A stretch of DNA of 40,240 nucleotides from Chromera velia. Its lineage: Eukaryota > Sar > Chromeraceae. Below, one piece after another: positions 21,129-31,483 of this stretch (position 1 is its first letter; every line of letters starts with the position of its first letter). The stretch is taken from NCBI GenBank assembly GCA_018398765.1, contig JAHBMJ010000829.1, positions 1-40,240 on the forward strand. The letters run 5' to 3'. The notes beneath the pieces were generated by a model, which did not search any database, was not told where the DNA came from, and worked only from the letters and a program-made list of their open reading frames with translations. Made by a program: the position numbers and the translations under genes.

Positions 21129-23636
21129 CTGTTTGCCTGAAATGAAATGACATCAACAACCAAACAAACAAACGAATTTGGTTTCAGATTGACGATTGGG
21201 TCAGGGAAAAGGCTCCAGACTGCGAACCGTTTGCGCATTCTTCCACGGGTTACCTCGGCGATGACCTCCCTCAACCTCAATGGAGATGGGGAATCGACCT
21301 GACGAATGCAGATGTCCGTCCTTGAATGAGGGGCTGGGCGGGGGGGGNGGGGGGGGGGGGGGGGCTCTTATCTCCCTCCTTGACTGACTGAACGGCCCTC
21401 CGGAGTGAAAGCCTGAAGTGCCAATTAAAGAGGCATCTTTCCTCTTTGTTTTTTCTTTTCTTTGCATCCACCTGTGGCGTGTGTGATCTGCGGGAAGAGG
21501 CAAGAGAGTGTTCCGTCACTTCGTCTTCAATCCGTTCGTTTGCTCCTTTCCTTGTCTTGTCTTTAACAAAGGAGAGAAAGAAAAAACCAAACAACAAGCG
21601 TCACCGTGTCAATCAATGGTGTGTGGGTTTCTCTTGGATATATTAGCACCTTTCAACCGTTAGTAGCTTTCGTTCTTCGCACACACAAGAACTGAGTCGA
21701 TGGAACAAAACCTCAGGATCCTGCGTGCTTGTTCAACTGACTGATGTTTTCGTTCTTTCGTCGTTCGATTGTCCATTCATTCATACATGCAGTCCCGGGC
21801 CCTGTATGAAAAGATTCACGAATTGAAGCAAAGAGATATCGCCGAGGGTAAGTCTGCCGGGGAGTGGTCACAACTTCACGTGTGTGGGGAGCTGGATGGA
21901 TACATGTCTGTTTTTTTGTGTAAGAGAGGGGGGCAAGGAAAGAGAGACTGGAAATAGACTTGACCGCTAGTGTTGTTGCTCAAGTCTTTCCTTCAGTCTC
22001 GATGTCTCCGCTCTCTCGATCTCTTTCACCCCCTCATGCCCGGGCTATACCCCCCCCAATCTGCTTGGCCTTTCTTCAAACAGCAAAGAGGGGACAAAAC
22101 ATGCGCACTGAGGTCGCATGTTGGGCTGAGAGAGATTCGCTCTTTTTGAACGATGCAAAACAACTCCACTATACACCTTCTCTACAGGAACGCTTGTGAA
22201 CAGACGGCTGACCCACCAAGGAGGAGCAGCGTCCAGCTCCCAAGCGAATGGCGCGGCAGGCACGCCGAACGCTGGCAACGCAGGAGAGGGTTCAAGCTGG
22301 TTCAACGCGCCCCCTCCGAATTCAGGTCATGCTGGGAGAGACAGGGCAAGAGGGGTCAGTCGAATCAGTAGACTGGGGCTGTCCAGGAGAGGGGAGGGAA
22401 GGGGAGGGCGATCTGATGGGGGCCGATAGTAGAGCCTTTTTGAGAGGCTCATCTCTCTCTGTCATTCTTGTACCCTCGCATCTTTTTCGTTCTTGTTTGT
22501 TTGTTTGCCTCTGGAAGCTCACTTGTCTCTGAGAGGAGAGGAATGAATGCTGCGAGCCGGACAGAAGAAAAGTCCGTTTGTATGTCAACCAACATTCTTT
22601 CTTGCTTCCGGGACTGCTTGCAGGGGTATACCAGTGAAAGCTCTTCATCTTCCGGGTCTTCTTCCGGCTCTAGCTCTGACAGCTCGAGTGATGATTCCTC
22701 AGATTCAGAAGGGGAAGGGGGAGGACGAAGGGGGAGGTTGAGAAAGAGCAGTAACAAGAAGCGAAAAGCTTCTGCCTCCGCGAGAGCCTCCGCTGATCCA
22801 TCTCAGCAAGGTCAGAGACCTCCAGGTGCTCCAGGGGATCCTCAGGGTGGAGGGGAGGGAGGAGGCTTTGGATCCTCCATCACCCAGCAAAAACGACCCA
22901 GGTTCCTCGAACCACCCGCACCTTCTGCTGGGGGTCCATCTGCTGCCGCTTCATCATCCTCATCATCCCCCGGAGGTTTGATTGACCACAGGGGGCCCCT
23001 GGGTCTGCACGGCGGTCCTGGTCCTTCCTCCTCGGGGGACCCTCAGCAGAATCTGATGGGGCTGGGGGTCGGTAGTCCCTCAGCAGCAGAATCTGATGCA
23101 TTCGGTGTGGGAGGCGTCGGTGTGAGCAGCCCCAGCGTTCCTGCCGCGCTGTCTCCTTCAGGACCCGCACCCCGCACCTCGGGGGGGGAGTTGCTGTTTG
23201 ACGGCGCGCCCAACGGCCCCGGGGGGATCGATGGAGGAGGGCTCCATGGGGTTCCTCCGCTACACGGGGGCATTGGAGGTGAGTGGATGGATGGATTGAG
23301 GGAGGGAGTTGTGCGTGTAGATAGATGGACATGCAGGGATGCGTGGGGGGGGAATTAAGCGGGTGTGTAGACGGCATCTGATGTGATGATTAGTCGGAAC
23401 TCGAAGTTTCTCCCTCACTCTCTTTCCCTCTCTCGTTTGATGGATATGACGCAGGTGACGTGTCGGGTGGCGGCGGGGACGCAGTTGACCCCCCTGGGTT
23501 TGGAGACGAGCCGGGGCCCGTGGGGCTTCATGGGGGACCTGGGGGGGGGCCTGAGCAGGAATGGCCTGACTTCGGGGACATGGGCTACTTTGGAGGGGGG
23601 GGGGATGGAGACGGGGATGATGACGATATGCCTTGA
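16531..23636 (+). CDS. BET-family-like protein with one bromodomain, ET-like domain and SEED-like tract (spliced, 1010 aa)
   Basis: I assembled this gene by hand from GT-AG junctions that keep one frame. The exons are 16531 (first base of ATG), 16620-16855, 17270-17886, 18264-18318, 18589-18646, 18891-18981, 19416-19500, 19996-20700, 21188-21313, 21793-21847, 22188-22354, 22624-23278 and 23455-23636. The sum is 3033 nt, or 1010 residues plus TGA. Residues 1-79 hold no domain I know. Residues 80-280 are Ala/Gly-rich with an acidic run (DEDEEEEE). A bromodomain lies at about 280-381, an ET-like domain at 593-677, a Ser/Asp/Glu tract at 735-765 followed by a basic patch, and a Gly/Pro-rich tail ending GDDDDMP. 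BET proteins read acetylated histones in the nucleus and recruit transcription factors through ET. One bromodomain plus ET resembles plant GTE proteins rather than animal BRD2/3/4. The family call is inference from domain order; the exon chain is strong, and the start is less certain (alternative in-frame ATG at 16646). Confidence 0.85.
16532..16619 (+). other. 5' intron interrupting the start codon (88 bp)
   Basis: The intron opens with a perfect GTAAGT and closes with a pyrimidine-rich stretch and CTGCAG. Joining the flanks yields A|TG followed by GCG ACT GTT GAG, in frame with the rest of the gene. The predicted N-terminus is MATVETSASMESPQE. Confidence 0.6.
18225..18260 (+). repeat. (TG)n microsatellite at a splice acceptor
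   Basis: About eighteen TG/GT units end directly in CAG, the acceptor of exon 4. Confidence 0.9.
18647..18667 (+). repeat. (GTCA)5 repeat containing a splice donor
   Basis: Intron 5 begins at the first GTCAGT of this short tandem array. Confidence 0.85.
20629..21847 (+). other. ET (NET)-like domain
   Basis: Residues about 593-677 come from the end of exon 8 plus exons 9 and 10. They start MSKAEEDEAFDIVRYEL, like the MSYDEK start of BET ET domains. They end with WGIDLTNADSRALYEKIHEL, which parallels the EIDFETLKPSTLRELERYV signature. The middle (about 617-648) is longer and more Pro/Trp-rich than a canonical ET domain of about 80 residues. In BET proteins this domain binds short basic/hydrophobic peptides of chromatin regulators. 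Its position downstream of a bromodomain and just ahead of a Ser/acidic tract supports the call. The domain is divergent, so the assignment is by motif and position only. Confidence 0.65.
21339..21364. repeat. poly-G run with one N, in intron 9
   Basis: About 25 G bases lie some 25-50 bases after the intron 9 donor, with an unresolved base at 21348. Confidence 0.85.
22627..22730 (+). other. SEED-like Ser/Asp/Glu tract
   Basis: Exon 12 opens with a Ser-rich run grading into Asp/Glu (residues about 735-765, for example SDSSSDDSSDSEGEG), followed by a Lys/Arg-rich patch. In BET proteins a SEED (Ser/Glu/Asp) segment follows the ET domain and is a phosphorylation target. Here the order is the same. 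It could instead be unrelated low-complexity sequence, but the position is telling. Confidence 0.6.
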
Positions 23637-25984
23637 GGGAGGAGGAGGCTGTCTTTCCTCCTTCCCTTCGGTTTCCTTAATTGCGTGAATGAATGAATGA
23701 ATGCATGCATGCTCAGTTTGTTTGCTTCTGCCAGCCATGCCGTAGTTGTTTCCAAAAAAAGTAAGATCGAAAGGAAGAAACGACAGGGACATCTCTGTTT
23801 CACCACCTTCGTCTGATTGAAAGTTCAGGTGGTTGTTTTGTTGGGCGGCTGGTTGTGCATGTATATTTGAATGAATACTTCCGCACTCAAAGGAGCGTGC
23901 ATGTCTGCATGCAAAGAAAGAAAGAGTGTGCGTGCGTCGATCTGATCAAATTGTGTGTCCGCGTGTGATTCCTCTCATCACGAGGGTCGAAGAAGCTCTA
24001 GGGCACATGCCGGGTGAGTTGCCCAGTACACTGGGAGGCAGGCATCGTCAATCAGACCATGAAAGAGAGGGAGAACAGTGATCACGGTGTTCGGTCCTCT
24101 CGTCTGCCGGAGGTTTCTTTCCTATTGAACGATCGATCTCGATCTCGTGCGGTGCCTTCACGAACACACGCACACACGCTTTGCTGACTGTATGCTCAAT
24201 CCCTGCTGCCGTTTTGTTTGTTTGTTTGCATATTTTTGAGAGGGATGTCTGCATCCTCAGTTTGTCTGAGAGACAGACATGGCCTTCATTATCCCTCTAC
24301 CTCTTACAAATCGACGCACTTCTCCCTCTTTCCTTTCGCTCCCGTGTAGTTAGCACTTCTTCCTTCTTTCGGGTTTTTGTCGATCGTGCAGTGAGTGATC
24401 CTGTGAGTCTGACATGATGAAGGGGTGGGTGTGGGTCGGTTAGCAAGCGGGTGGCTTTCTTTTTCTCTCCTCTCTCTCTTGGGTTCTTTTTCTCTCTTCC
24501 CAGCTTCGTCTTCCTAATGCCACGTACCTACCGCTTGAATGTGCAGATTCCAAATCCGACCTTGCTTTCCTTCCTTCCTTCCTCCATGTCGTCCTCCCTG
24601 CATCTGAATGACTCAGTCACCCCTCCCTGCCTGTCTGAGGGCATCGTTTGGTTTGGGAAAGAATAAGAATTAAAGGGCTTGGTGGGGGGGGGNNNNNNNN
24701 NNNNNNNNNNNNNNNNNNNNNNNNNNNNNNNNNNNNNNNNNNNNNNNNNNNNNNNNNNNNNNNNNNNNNNNNNNNNNNNNNNNNNNNNNNNNNNNNNNNN
24801 NNNNNNNNNNNNNNNNNNNNNNNNNNNNNNNNNNNNNNNNNNNNNNNNNNNNNNNNNNNNNNNNNNNNNNNNNNNNNNNNNNNNNNNNNNNNNNNNNNNN
24901 NNNNNNNNNNNNNNNNNNNNNNNNNNNNNNNNNNNGGGGGGGGGGGGGGGAGGAGGGAAAGGAACTTTGTGCAGTCAGCAAGTCGTAACGCGACACGTCG
25001 AGGCACGACCCTCCTTCCGGTACGGGTTTGCTTCCTTTCCCCCCGCCCGCTTCTTTACTGTCTGTGTGCCTAGCTGCCTGTCCGGGTTCCCTTCTGACCA
25101 ACAACCCAGCGCCTAGATCGACTGATGTATTGATTGATTGATCGGTTCGTTGATGGAAGGGAGAAGAGAAGGGTCCTCTCCCTCTCCCTCCTTTCTTTCT
25201 TTCTCTCGTTCGAATATCCCCCTGGGGTTCCCTTCCTTGCGGCATGATGAAAGTCTTTCAAGGTAACGCCGCAGGGCCCCCGTTCGTTCAGCCTTCCTCC
25301 GTGCTGACGGATAGTAGGAAGGAGGAAAAAGATACATTACTCAGCCGGGACCTCTCCCTTTCTCCCTATCTTGCGAGAAGGTGCCCAATGAGTGGATCGA
25401 TCCGGAATGAAGGAAAGATCCTCTCCTCTCTTCTCCTTTCCTTGATGTCCCTTCCATTCCTTTCCTCTTATCCGGATGGGTGGGTGCACAGGTTTGCAGG
25501 GAAAGCAGGCACACAGGTGCGATCGCATAGACCCGATATCTTTCAGGCGACAGGAAGGATTTTATTGGTCTGTCGACAGTCGTCCTCTTCCCACGCCAAT
25601 TGCAGTGAGTGACTCCCGACATGAAGAAAAGCGTTAGACGAGGAAGAATATCATCCCAAAGACGCACAAGGCACAAGCCCCCGTTCGGGCCGATCGTCTT
25701 TTCTCGGGAATGTGCGAAAAAGAAAAACTGCTGCTGTCTGATCAAAGGAACACCGTGCAGCTATACCCGGAAGACCCCACTGGCTCAGATCCCATGCAGC
25801 CATCCAGACCGGGCACGTCAACGAATTCACCCTTCGTCGCTCGGTGACTTGGCCCGTCCCCATGTATATATCCGCCCCCTTGTGTATAAGCATGCATGCG
25901 ATGACTGCCTGCTTCAAGTCGCACTTGATGATGGCTGCATGGATTGTGTTGATGCTGCTTTTCTGCTCGCTGCACAGTTTGAAT
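23637..25984. other. intergenic region downstream of the BET-like gene
   Basis: No supportable gene. It holds CT/GT-rich sequence, a short GAAT repeat near 23686 and the gap listed separately. Open frames at 25244-25986 overlap on both strands and show no motif. No AATAAA signal was seen near the stop codon. Confidence 0.4.
24683..24950. other. assembly gap bordered by poly-G
   Basis: N bases run from 24693 to 24935. Both sides are G homopolymers (about 9 and 15 bases). Confidence 0.95.
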
Positions 25985-27110
25985 AAACTGATAAATTAGT
26001 TGATAAACCTTACAAAAATGTGATAAACTGCACTAGTAAACCGCATCGTCTCATCATCATGTAAAAAGAATTTTTTGTACCTATTATAACCCATTAATAA
26101 ATTTGGGCCATTATAATATGTAGACGTAGCGCCAGCCCTGGGTAGCAGGCTGACGCCGTTCTGATGGCCTTAGTAAGGCTATGCAGTACTGCAGCAGTAG
26201 CTTTTAAATATCTTAACCTGGGCTGGTTGTTTACCTCTCCTTCAAACTTGAAGTTGTCTGTTAATATTATTGAAATATATTGAAACTAGTGTTAATACTT
26301 GAAGAAAAAAATTGAGAGTTGACCTTTTAACAAGAGAGTGATGATAGATCTGTTTGATCTGTTTTTGAGTAACTGTATACAAATCTGCTGCAAAGGTCTA
26401 CTGTAGTTCCGTCATCATTCAATTATATGAACGTTTTAGTTTTGCCAAAGTCTGACCCAGGGACTTTGATAGAAAGTGCCTACCGCTATAGTGTTTACCG
26501 TACGTCTTATTAGGCCTGTCGGCCTTGCTGAGTCTAGGCCTTGCCATACTGTGTAGGCGGCACTGTGGGCTCATATACTGGGAACATAACATTTCACCGT
26601 ATACACGCAAAACAAATTTCCGTACGCTTTGCAAAAGGGATTTCCGCGCGTAAAGCGCGCGCTGTGACTAGACAATAAAAACATCCATATCGATATATTA
26701 ATATTAATATTTAATATGCACGCATATATAAATTGGGCTTCATACATATGAACAAAGAAAAGAAGACAAGGACAGGCCAACTGACTCCAACGATTGAGAG
26801 AGATATCGCAGACCGTACCAGTCTACATTGTCTACATAAGAGTAACGGTTCTAGAATAGTAATGAGGCGGCCGTCAGGCTGCCGAGTTACAGTTTTTTAG
26901 TAACTGAAGCTTTAAAATGGTGAATTATGGAAAAACAGTAACGCAGCCTGCTGATAATAGCCTGATATATGATTATTCAGTTACGGATATCAAATACTAG
27001 GGAAAAGACTGAGTTTAATCCGTTTAAGACTTGCTTTTCGACGTTTATAGGTATCTTTACATTCAAAAGTTTCATAAAACAACACAAAAGATCGACTTTG
27101 CAAGCCCTTC
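25985..27110. other. AT-rich island without a supportable gene
   Basis: Composition changes sharply from GC-rich simple sequence to AT-rich DNA near 25985. There is a near-perfect short inverted repeat (GCGCCAGCC / GGCTGACGC, about 26130-26157) and repeated TGATAAA motifs. It could be a decayed transposon; no protein domain is seen. Confidence 0.35.
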
Positions 27111-27139
27111 CCATCCCCCTCCCTTCCCTTGTTATCTTC

Positions 27140-27287
27140 TTAAGTGCTGGCTTTGGCTTTTGCCTTGCCTTTTGGCCTTCCTTTACCCTTTGCCTTTGCC
27201 TTGGCGGCAGAGGGCTGATTTGAGAAAGACGAACTCGAAGATGCCCCCCCTGATCTAGCTACTAGCCCTGTAGAAACGGCTCGCTCT
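27140..27287 (-). pseudogene. possible terminal exon encoding a Lys/Ala/Gly-rich basic tail
   Basis: On the minus strand an open frame ends SAAKAKAKGKGRPKGKAKAK plus three residues and a stop. This is the composition of histone H1-like or other basic nuclear protein tails. A CAG acceptor with a modest pyrimidine tract precedes base 27287. Upstream is only a (CA)n tract and then the 5' LTR of the gypsy element, so any parent gene is interrupted or lies beyond the insertion. Low complexity alone could produce this frame. Confidence 0.25.
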
Positions 27288-27317
27288 CTGCACTTTATAA
27301 AAAGAAGGTGCAGTTCG

Positions 27318-27340
27318 CAACACACACAGACACATACATA

Positions 27341-27416
<76 letters not shown>

Positions 27417-27461
27417 TACACACAGAGACACATACATATACACACACATACACATACACAC

Positions 27462-27504
<43 letters not shown>

Positions 27505-27543
27505 TACACACATACACACATACACACACACACACACACACAC
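27318..27543. repeat. long (CA)n microsatellite, insertion site of the gypsy element
   Basis: About 225 bases of CA with TA interruptions end exactly where the 5' LTR begins. A further CA tract resumes beyond the 3' LTR. Confidence 0.95.
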
Positions 27544-27816
27544 TGTAGGCTAGCTACGAGCGATGGGCATGCGACGGGCCTGCGGAGTGGCGGCGCCGTG
27601 AGGCACGCGTGTGATTTATGTGGCACTGGCCGCTCTGGCGTCATGTAGCAATCTGACATGACCTGACGTCAGAAAAGCATCAGCCTGCCTTCTAGCGACT
27701 GATTGATCTGTTTGACTGAACGTTGTGTAAACTCTTTTAGGTCAAACTTATATGTCAAGGAACTTCTGAATGCACATCAACGTATTTAGAGTTCTTAGCT
27801 CCATAGAACGCTAACA
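27544..27816 (+). repeat. 5' LTR of the gypsy element
   Basis: It starts TGTAGGCTAGC and ends GAACGCTAACA (TG...CA). It aligns over its full length with 33339-33623. Confidence 0.92.
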
Positions 27817-27819
27817 GTG

Positions 27820-27832
27820 TGGTTACCAGAGC
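27820..27832 (+). other. primer-binding site
   Basis: TGGTTACCAGAGC starts three bases after the 5' LTR. The TGG start matches the CCA end of a tRNA. It resembles the initiator-Met-type site TGGTATCAGAGC but is not identical, so the primer tRNA is uncertain. Confidence 0.65.
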
Positions 27833-27904
27833 AAGGTTCCGAACAGGGATTTCCAACTTTGTTCAGTCTTAATCCCCTGTTGTTTGCAATTGTCTGTCTT
27901 GGAA

Positions 27905-29240
27905 TAACTTCGCATTCTACTGACATCGAAGCAGGTTGGCAATGCTTTGCACAACCTTCAGCAGGGCATGCTAGCCTTACAATAAAACCAGCAGCAGTTC
28001 CAGCAGATCCTCGAAGGTGTAGTTACAGCTCAAACCAATGCTGCTACACCACCTATGTTCCCTATAGAAGAAGCTGCACTTCCTTCTGCTGCACCTCAGG
28101 GCCCTAAAGTTAAAGAATGCGAGCAGGTGCCTTGTATCACTCTGATGAAGCCAGAGGCGTTTACTGGACGCCGTGACCAAACAGAGAGGTTCATCATAGA
28201 TACGGATGATTATTTCACCACGCCCAAGTCCCTCGTTATCGTCAACTGGGAATCGCTAAGACTTTTCTATCTGTACCCTTGAGGAACTGGTTTGACTTGA
28301 GGGTGAAGTGTAGACAGGGTTTTACAGATTGGCCAGTACTGCGTGAAGTGCTGAGAGGTACAAGGAGAAGCATGAGCGGAGGAAGGCGAGGAGGAAGGTT
28401 CTCATCCTGAGGCTTATGTGTACAGAATCCGTTACCGACTACAACAAGGAGTTCTCCACACTCGCTCTGAGGATCCCAGGAGCGAATGAGTTAGATTTAG
28501 TTGATGACTACATCAAGGGATTGCCTCCTGTTATCAGGTACGAGACGGACCGAGCGGAACCTATCACTTTGGAGGAAGTGATGGAGAAGGCCCTTGACAA
28601 TAAGCTCTGGCTGCAGGATGTTAACTCTCGCAAGGGCCACTGGAGTCGGAGAAACATGCACACGCCTGCAGCGTTGGATCTGATTGACCCAATAGGACCA
28701 GCACCAATGGAATTGTGTGGGTTTAGTGCTCTTCGAAGGCCTACGGGGTTGCCATCATGTTACCCCGCGATTCCGCAGGTTGTGTGGGACAACAGATGGA
28801 GACTGCACCATTGTTTGCTATGTGGAGAGCTGGACCATCAAGTCAGGCAATATGGCAACGGACCCCAGTTGCCCCCACACATGCAAGCCATCCAGACGTC
28901 CCAAACCAGACCTTTTCAGCCTTCCCCATGGATGCAGGGCTACCCCTGGCAGCCTTCCCTTCCCTTCCTGTCTCCGTACCCTTTCGGCGATCAGGGTGCC
29001 CAGTCTTGGGGAGGGAGAGGCAGGTCTGGTCGACAAGGTGACAGCCCAAGTTCACCAATATTGCCTGGCAGAGGTTTCAGCTCAGGCGGAAGGGGGCGTA
29101 CGCAATCTCCGTCCTTTGGTAGATCGTCTCAGCCCCATCACGGTGGATTTCCAGCATGCAAAGCGGGATCAAAGAGGATTGCCGGGGTGAGGACGATCCG
29201 AAACCGAAGCGAAAATGACGAAGTTGTGGTCAAAGGAGAC
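27905..29240 (+). pseudogene. gag remnant with retrotrans_gag block and zinc-knuckle remnant
   Basis: The first part encodes a Gln-rich helix (NQQQFQQILEGVV) with a stop near 27980. A block LMKPEAFTGRRDQTERF follows, typical of the start of the gag domain. After a frameshift comes CTESVTDYNKEFSTLALRI, then VDDYIKGLPPVIR, the conserved retrotrans_gag core. A CCHC-like knuckle (CLLCGELDHQVRQYG, about 28830) has Tyr where the last Cys should be. No intact start codon is visible. Confidence 0.75.
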
Positions 29241-29324
29241 CAAGCGGTACGTAGTGTGGTTATCATAAAGAAGAAGAAAGACAGAGAAGAAAGGAAGGAT
29301 GGTGTAAGACAGATGATTAGGATG

Positions 29325-29735
29325 AGGATGATTTGTTTGAAACTGGTTTTGTCTATCATGGCACGGTCGTGGGTGCTCCAATCAGAGTCTTGTATAACAT
29401 TAGAGCCGATGATATTTTCATTGATAGCAAGTTTGCACACCATCGGTAGTTGTATGTTCGCAAGTTTGGTATTCCCCTTAACTGCCGGGTCGCTGTGAAG
29501 GAGCCGAAGAGATGAGAGGTCAATGAGTATACATCTGCTGTGCCCCTTCGAATTCAGGGGTATCAGGAGACAGTCGATGCATTGCTTGCTGATCTTGATA
29601 GCTACGACATCATTTTTAGATGGAAGTAGAGTGATGTTCACCAACCCAAACTCAGTTACTGGTCTCGTTCCCTTCGTTTCTTCTTCAACGGTAAGGAAGT
29701 GGCTCTTCGGGGGGGTGCGTATGTAGAAAATAGAC
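29325..29735 (+). pseudogene. aspartic protease remnant
   Basis: The frame reads VLYNIRADDIFIDSKFAHH where a retroviral-type protease would carry D-S/T-G-A. The catalytic Asp is replaced by Asn and the Gly by Arg. A later piece, LDSYDIIF, sits where the DxILGxxWL block belongs. Stops interrupt it at about 29455 and 29627. Confidence 0.6.
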
Positions 29736-29979
29736 CTTGCCCTCCCATTGTATCGCATCTGCAAGCCAAGCAAGCAATCAAGAGGGGTACTGTCTAAGGT
29801 ACTGTCTGTCATATTGTGCGTTTGGAGATGGCACATCAGCCTGTCTGCGACCTTGAGTGTTCTACTCATGCAACTGAAGTCAGTGAGGGAAAAAGAAAGA
29901 GGAGAATGAATGATGGGGGGATTTTGGGTTATGACTTTGTCTCTTCTCTCCCGTCTGATCATCCTGCTCGGTCGGCCCC

Positions 29980-31474
29980 TGACTTGTTAGATGTTCATAA
30001 ATTTCTCTCTCGACCGGATGCTGAGGTTTTGCCTGATGTGAAGGAAATTGTGGCTGATCGTGCGACTCTTTTTGCTGATCGGTTGAAGGAATTGCCTCCT
30101 TCGAGGGGACCTGATTTGGATTTCAAGATTGAACTCGAACCAGGTCACTCTCTTCCCGCCCGCCTGCTCTATCGTTTATCGATCGGAGAACTGGATAAAT
30201 TAAGAAGACAGATAGATGTATACATCGAGCAGGGATTCATCCAGCCATCTGCATCTTCATATGCTGCTCCGATCTTGTTTATCCAGAAGAAGGACGGAAC
30301 CATGCGCATGTGTTATGACTACACAGGCCTGAACAAAATTACGATCAAAGATAAATATTTTCTTCCTCACCCTCAGGATTTGATTGATCAGCTGCATGGT
30401 GCCCATTACTTCACGATACTTGACCTCCGTCAGTATTACTATCAAAGATGTATGAGGGAGGAAAACATTCCAAAGACTGCTTTCACTACTCGATATGGCT
30501 CTTTTGAGTGGTTGGTCGTCTCTTTTTGTTTGACAAATGCACCACTGCATGGAATGAGAATGATTCAATATATTCTTCGTTCGTGTCTCGATCGTTTTAT
30601 ATCTGTTTTTCTGGATGATATTCTCATTTACTCATGCACAAGAGAAGAATATAAAAAGCACATCCAGACTATACTTAGATTGCTGGGTGAAGCAAAGCTG
30701 TATGCAAAGCTCTCAAAATGTCATTTCATGCAGACTGAGGTCGTCTTTCTGGGACTAAAGATTTCGCGAACGGGAGTGAGGCCGGAGAAAAGCAAGACAG
30801 AGGAAGTGAGTAAGTGGCCCACTCCAAAGAGCAAGAACGATGTGCTTTCTTTCCTTAGTTTTGCAAACTGAGTGAGACGCTTTCTGCCTCGCTTTAGTGA
30901 GAAAGCAGGTCCTCTGTACGTGTTGCTAAAAGGGAATAAAGCGTTTAAATGGGGGAAAAAAGAGGAAGAGAGCTTTGAGGCAGTGAAAGAGGCAGTGAGA
31001 AATACTGTTGAACTGTATATTCCTGATCATGCACATCCATTCAAAATTTTTGTGGATGCGTATGAGTTGACAGAGACGCTCGCTACTGCACTTATGCAGG
31101 AAGACCCTGAGACTGGGTGGCTACGTCCATACGCTTTTGCCTCTCGAAAAATGATGCAGACAGAGTTAGAGTACCCAATTAGAGACAAAGAATTCCTCTC
31201 GTGTATGTTTCTAGTGAAGACGTGGAGGCTGTACGTGAGTCACACAACAAAGGTATGGTCGGATCATGAGTCTTTTAAGTATGTGAATGTGTCTGCTGAT
31301 CACACCTTGATGTTTCCACGTATGCGCAGGTTTGTCTCGACTTTCGACGAGCTGGGGATCACTCCGAGATACGTGCCTGGCGCCCGCAATTGTGTGGTGG
31401 ATGCGCTGAGCCATCGTCTTAGACACCCTCAGACGTCGACGCCAGCAGAAGAGAAAGAAAGAAAAGAGGTCTGA
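29980..31474 (+). pseudogene. gypsy reverse transcriptase and RNase H
   Basis: The RT reads LPARLLYRLSIGELDKLRRQ, SYAAPILFIQKKDGTMRMC, DYTGLNKITIKDKYFLPHP, KTAFTTRYGSFEWLV and VFLDDILIYS. The catalytic DD pair is therefore present at about 30613-30618. The usual DLRSGYHQ block is DLRQYYYQ. A TGA at 30869-30871 occupies a usual Trp position and splits RT from RNase H. RNase H has IFVDAYELTE, FASRKMMQTELEYPIRDKE, WSDHESFKYV and the end VVDALSHR. It ends at a stop at 31472-31474. Confidence 0.88.
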
Positions 31475-31483
31475 CAGTGTCAG

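Noticed and set aside
27140..27541. Cys/Val repeat proteins from the CA tract
   Set aside because: These frames are translations of a microsatellite. Only the basic tail beyond it was kept, at low confidence.
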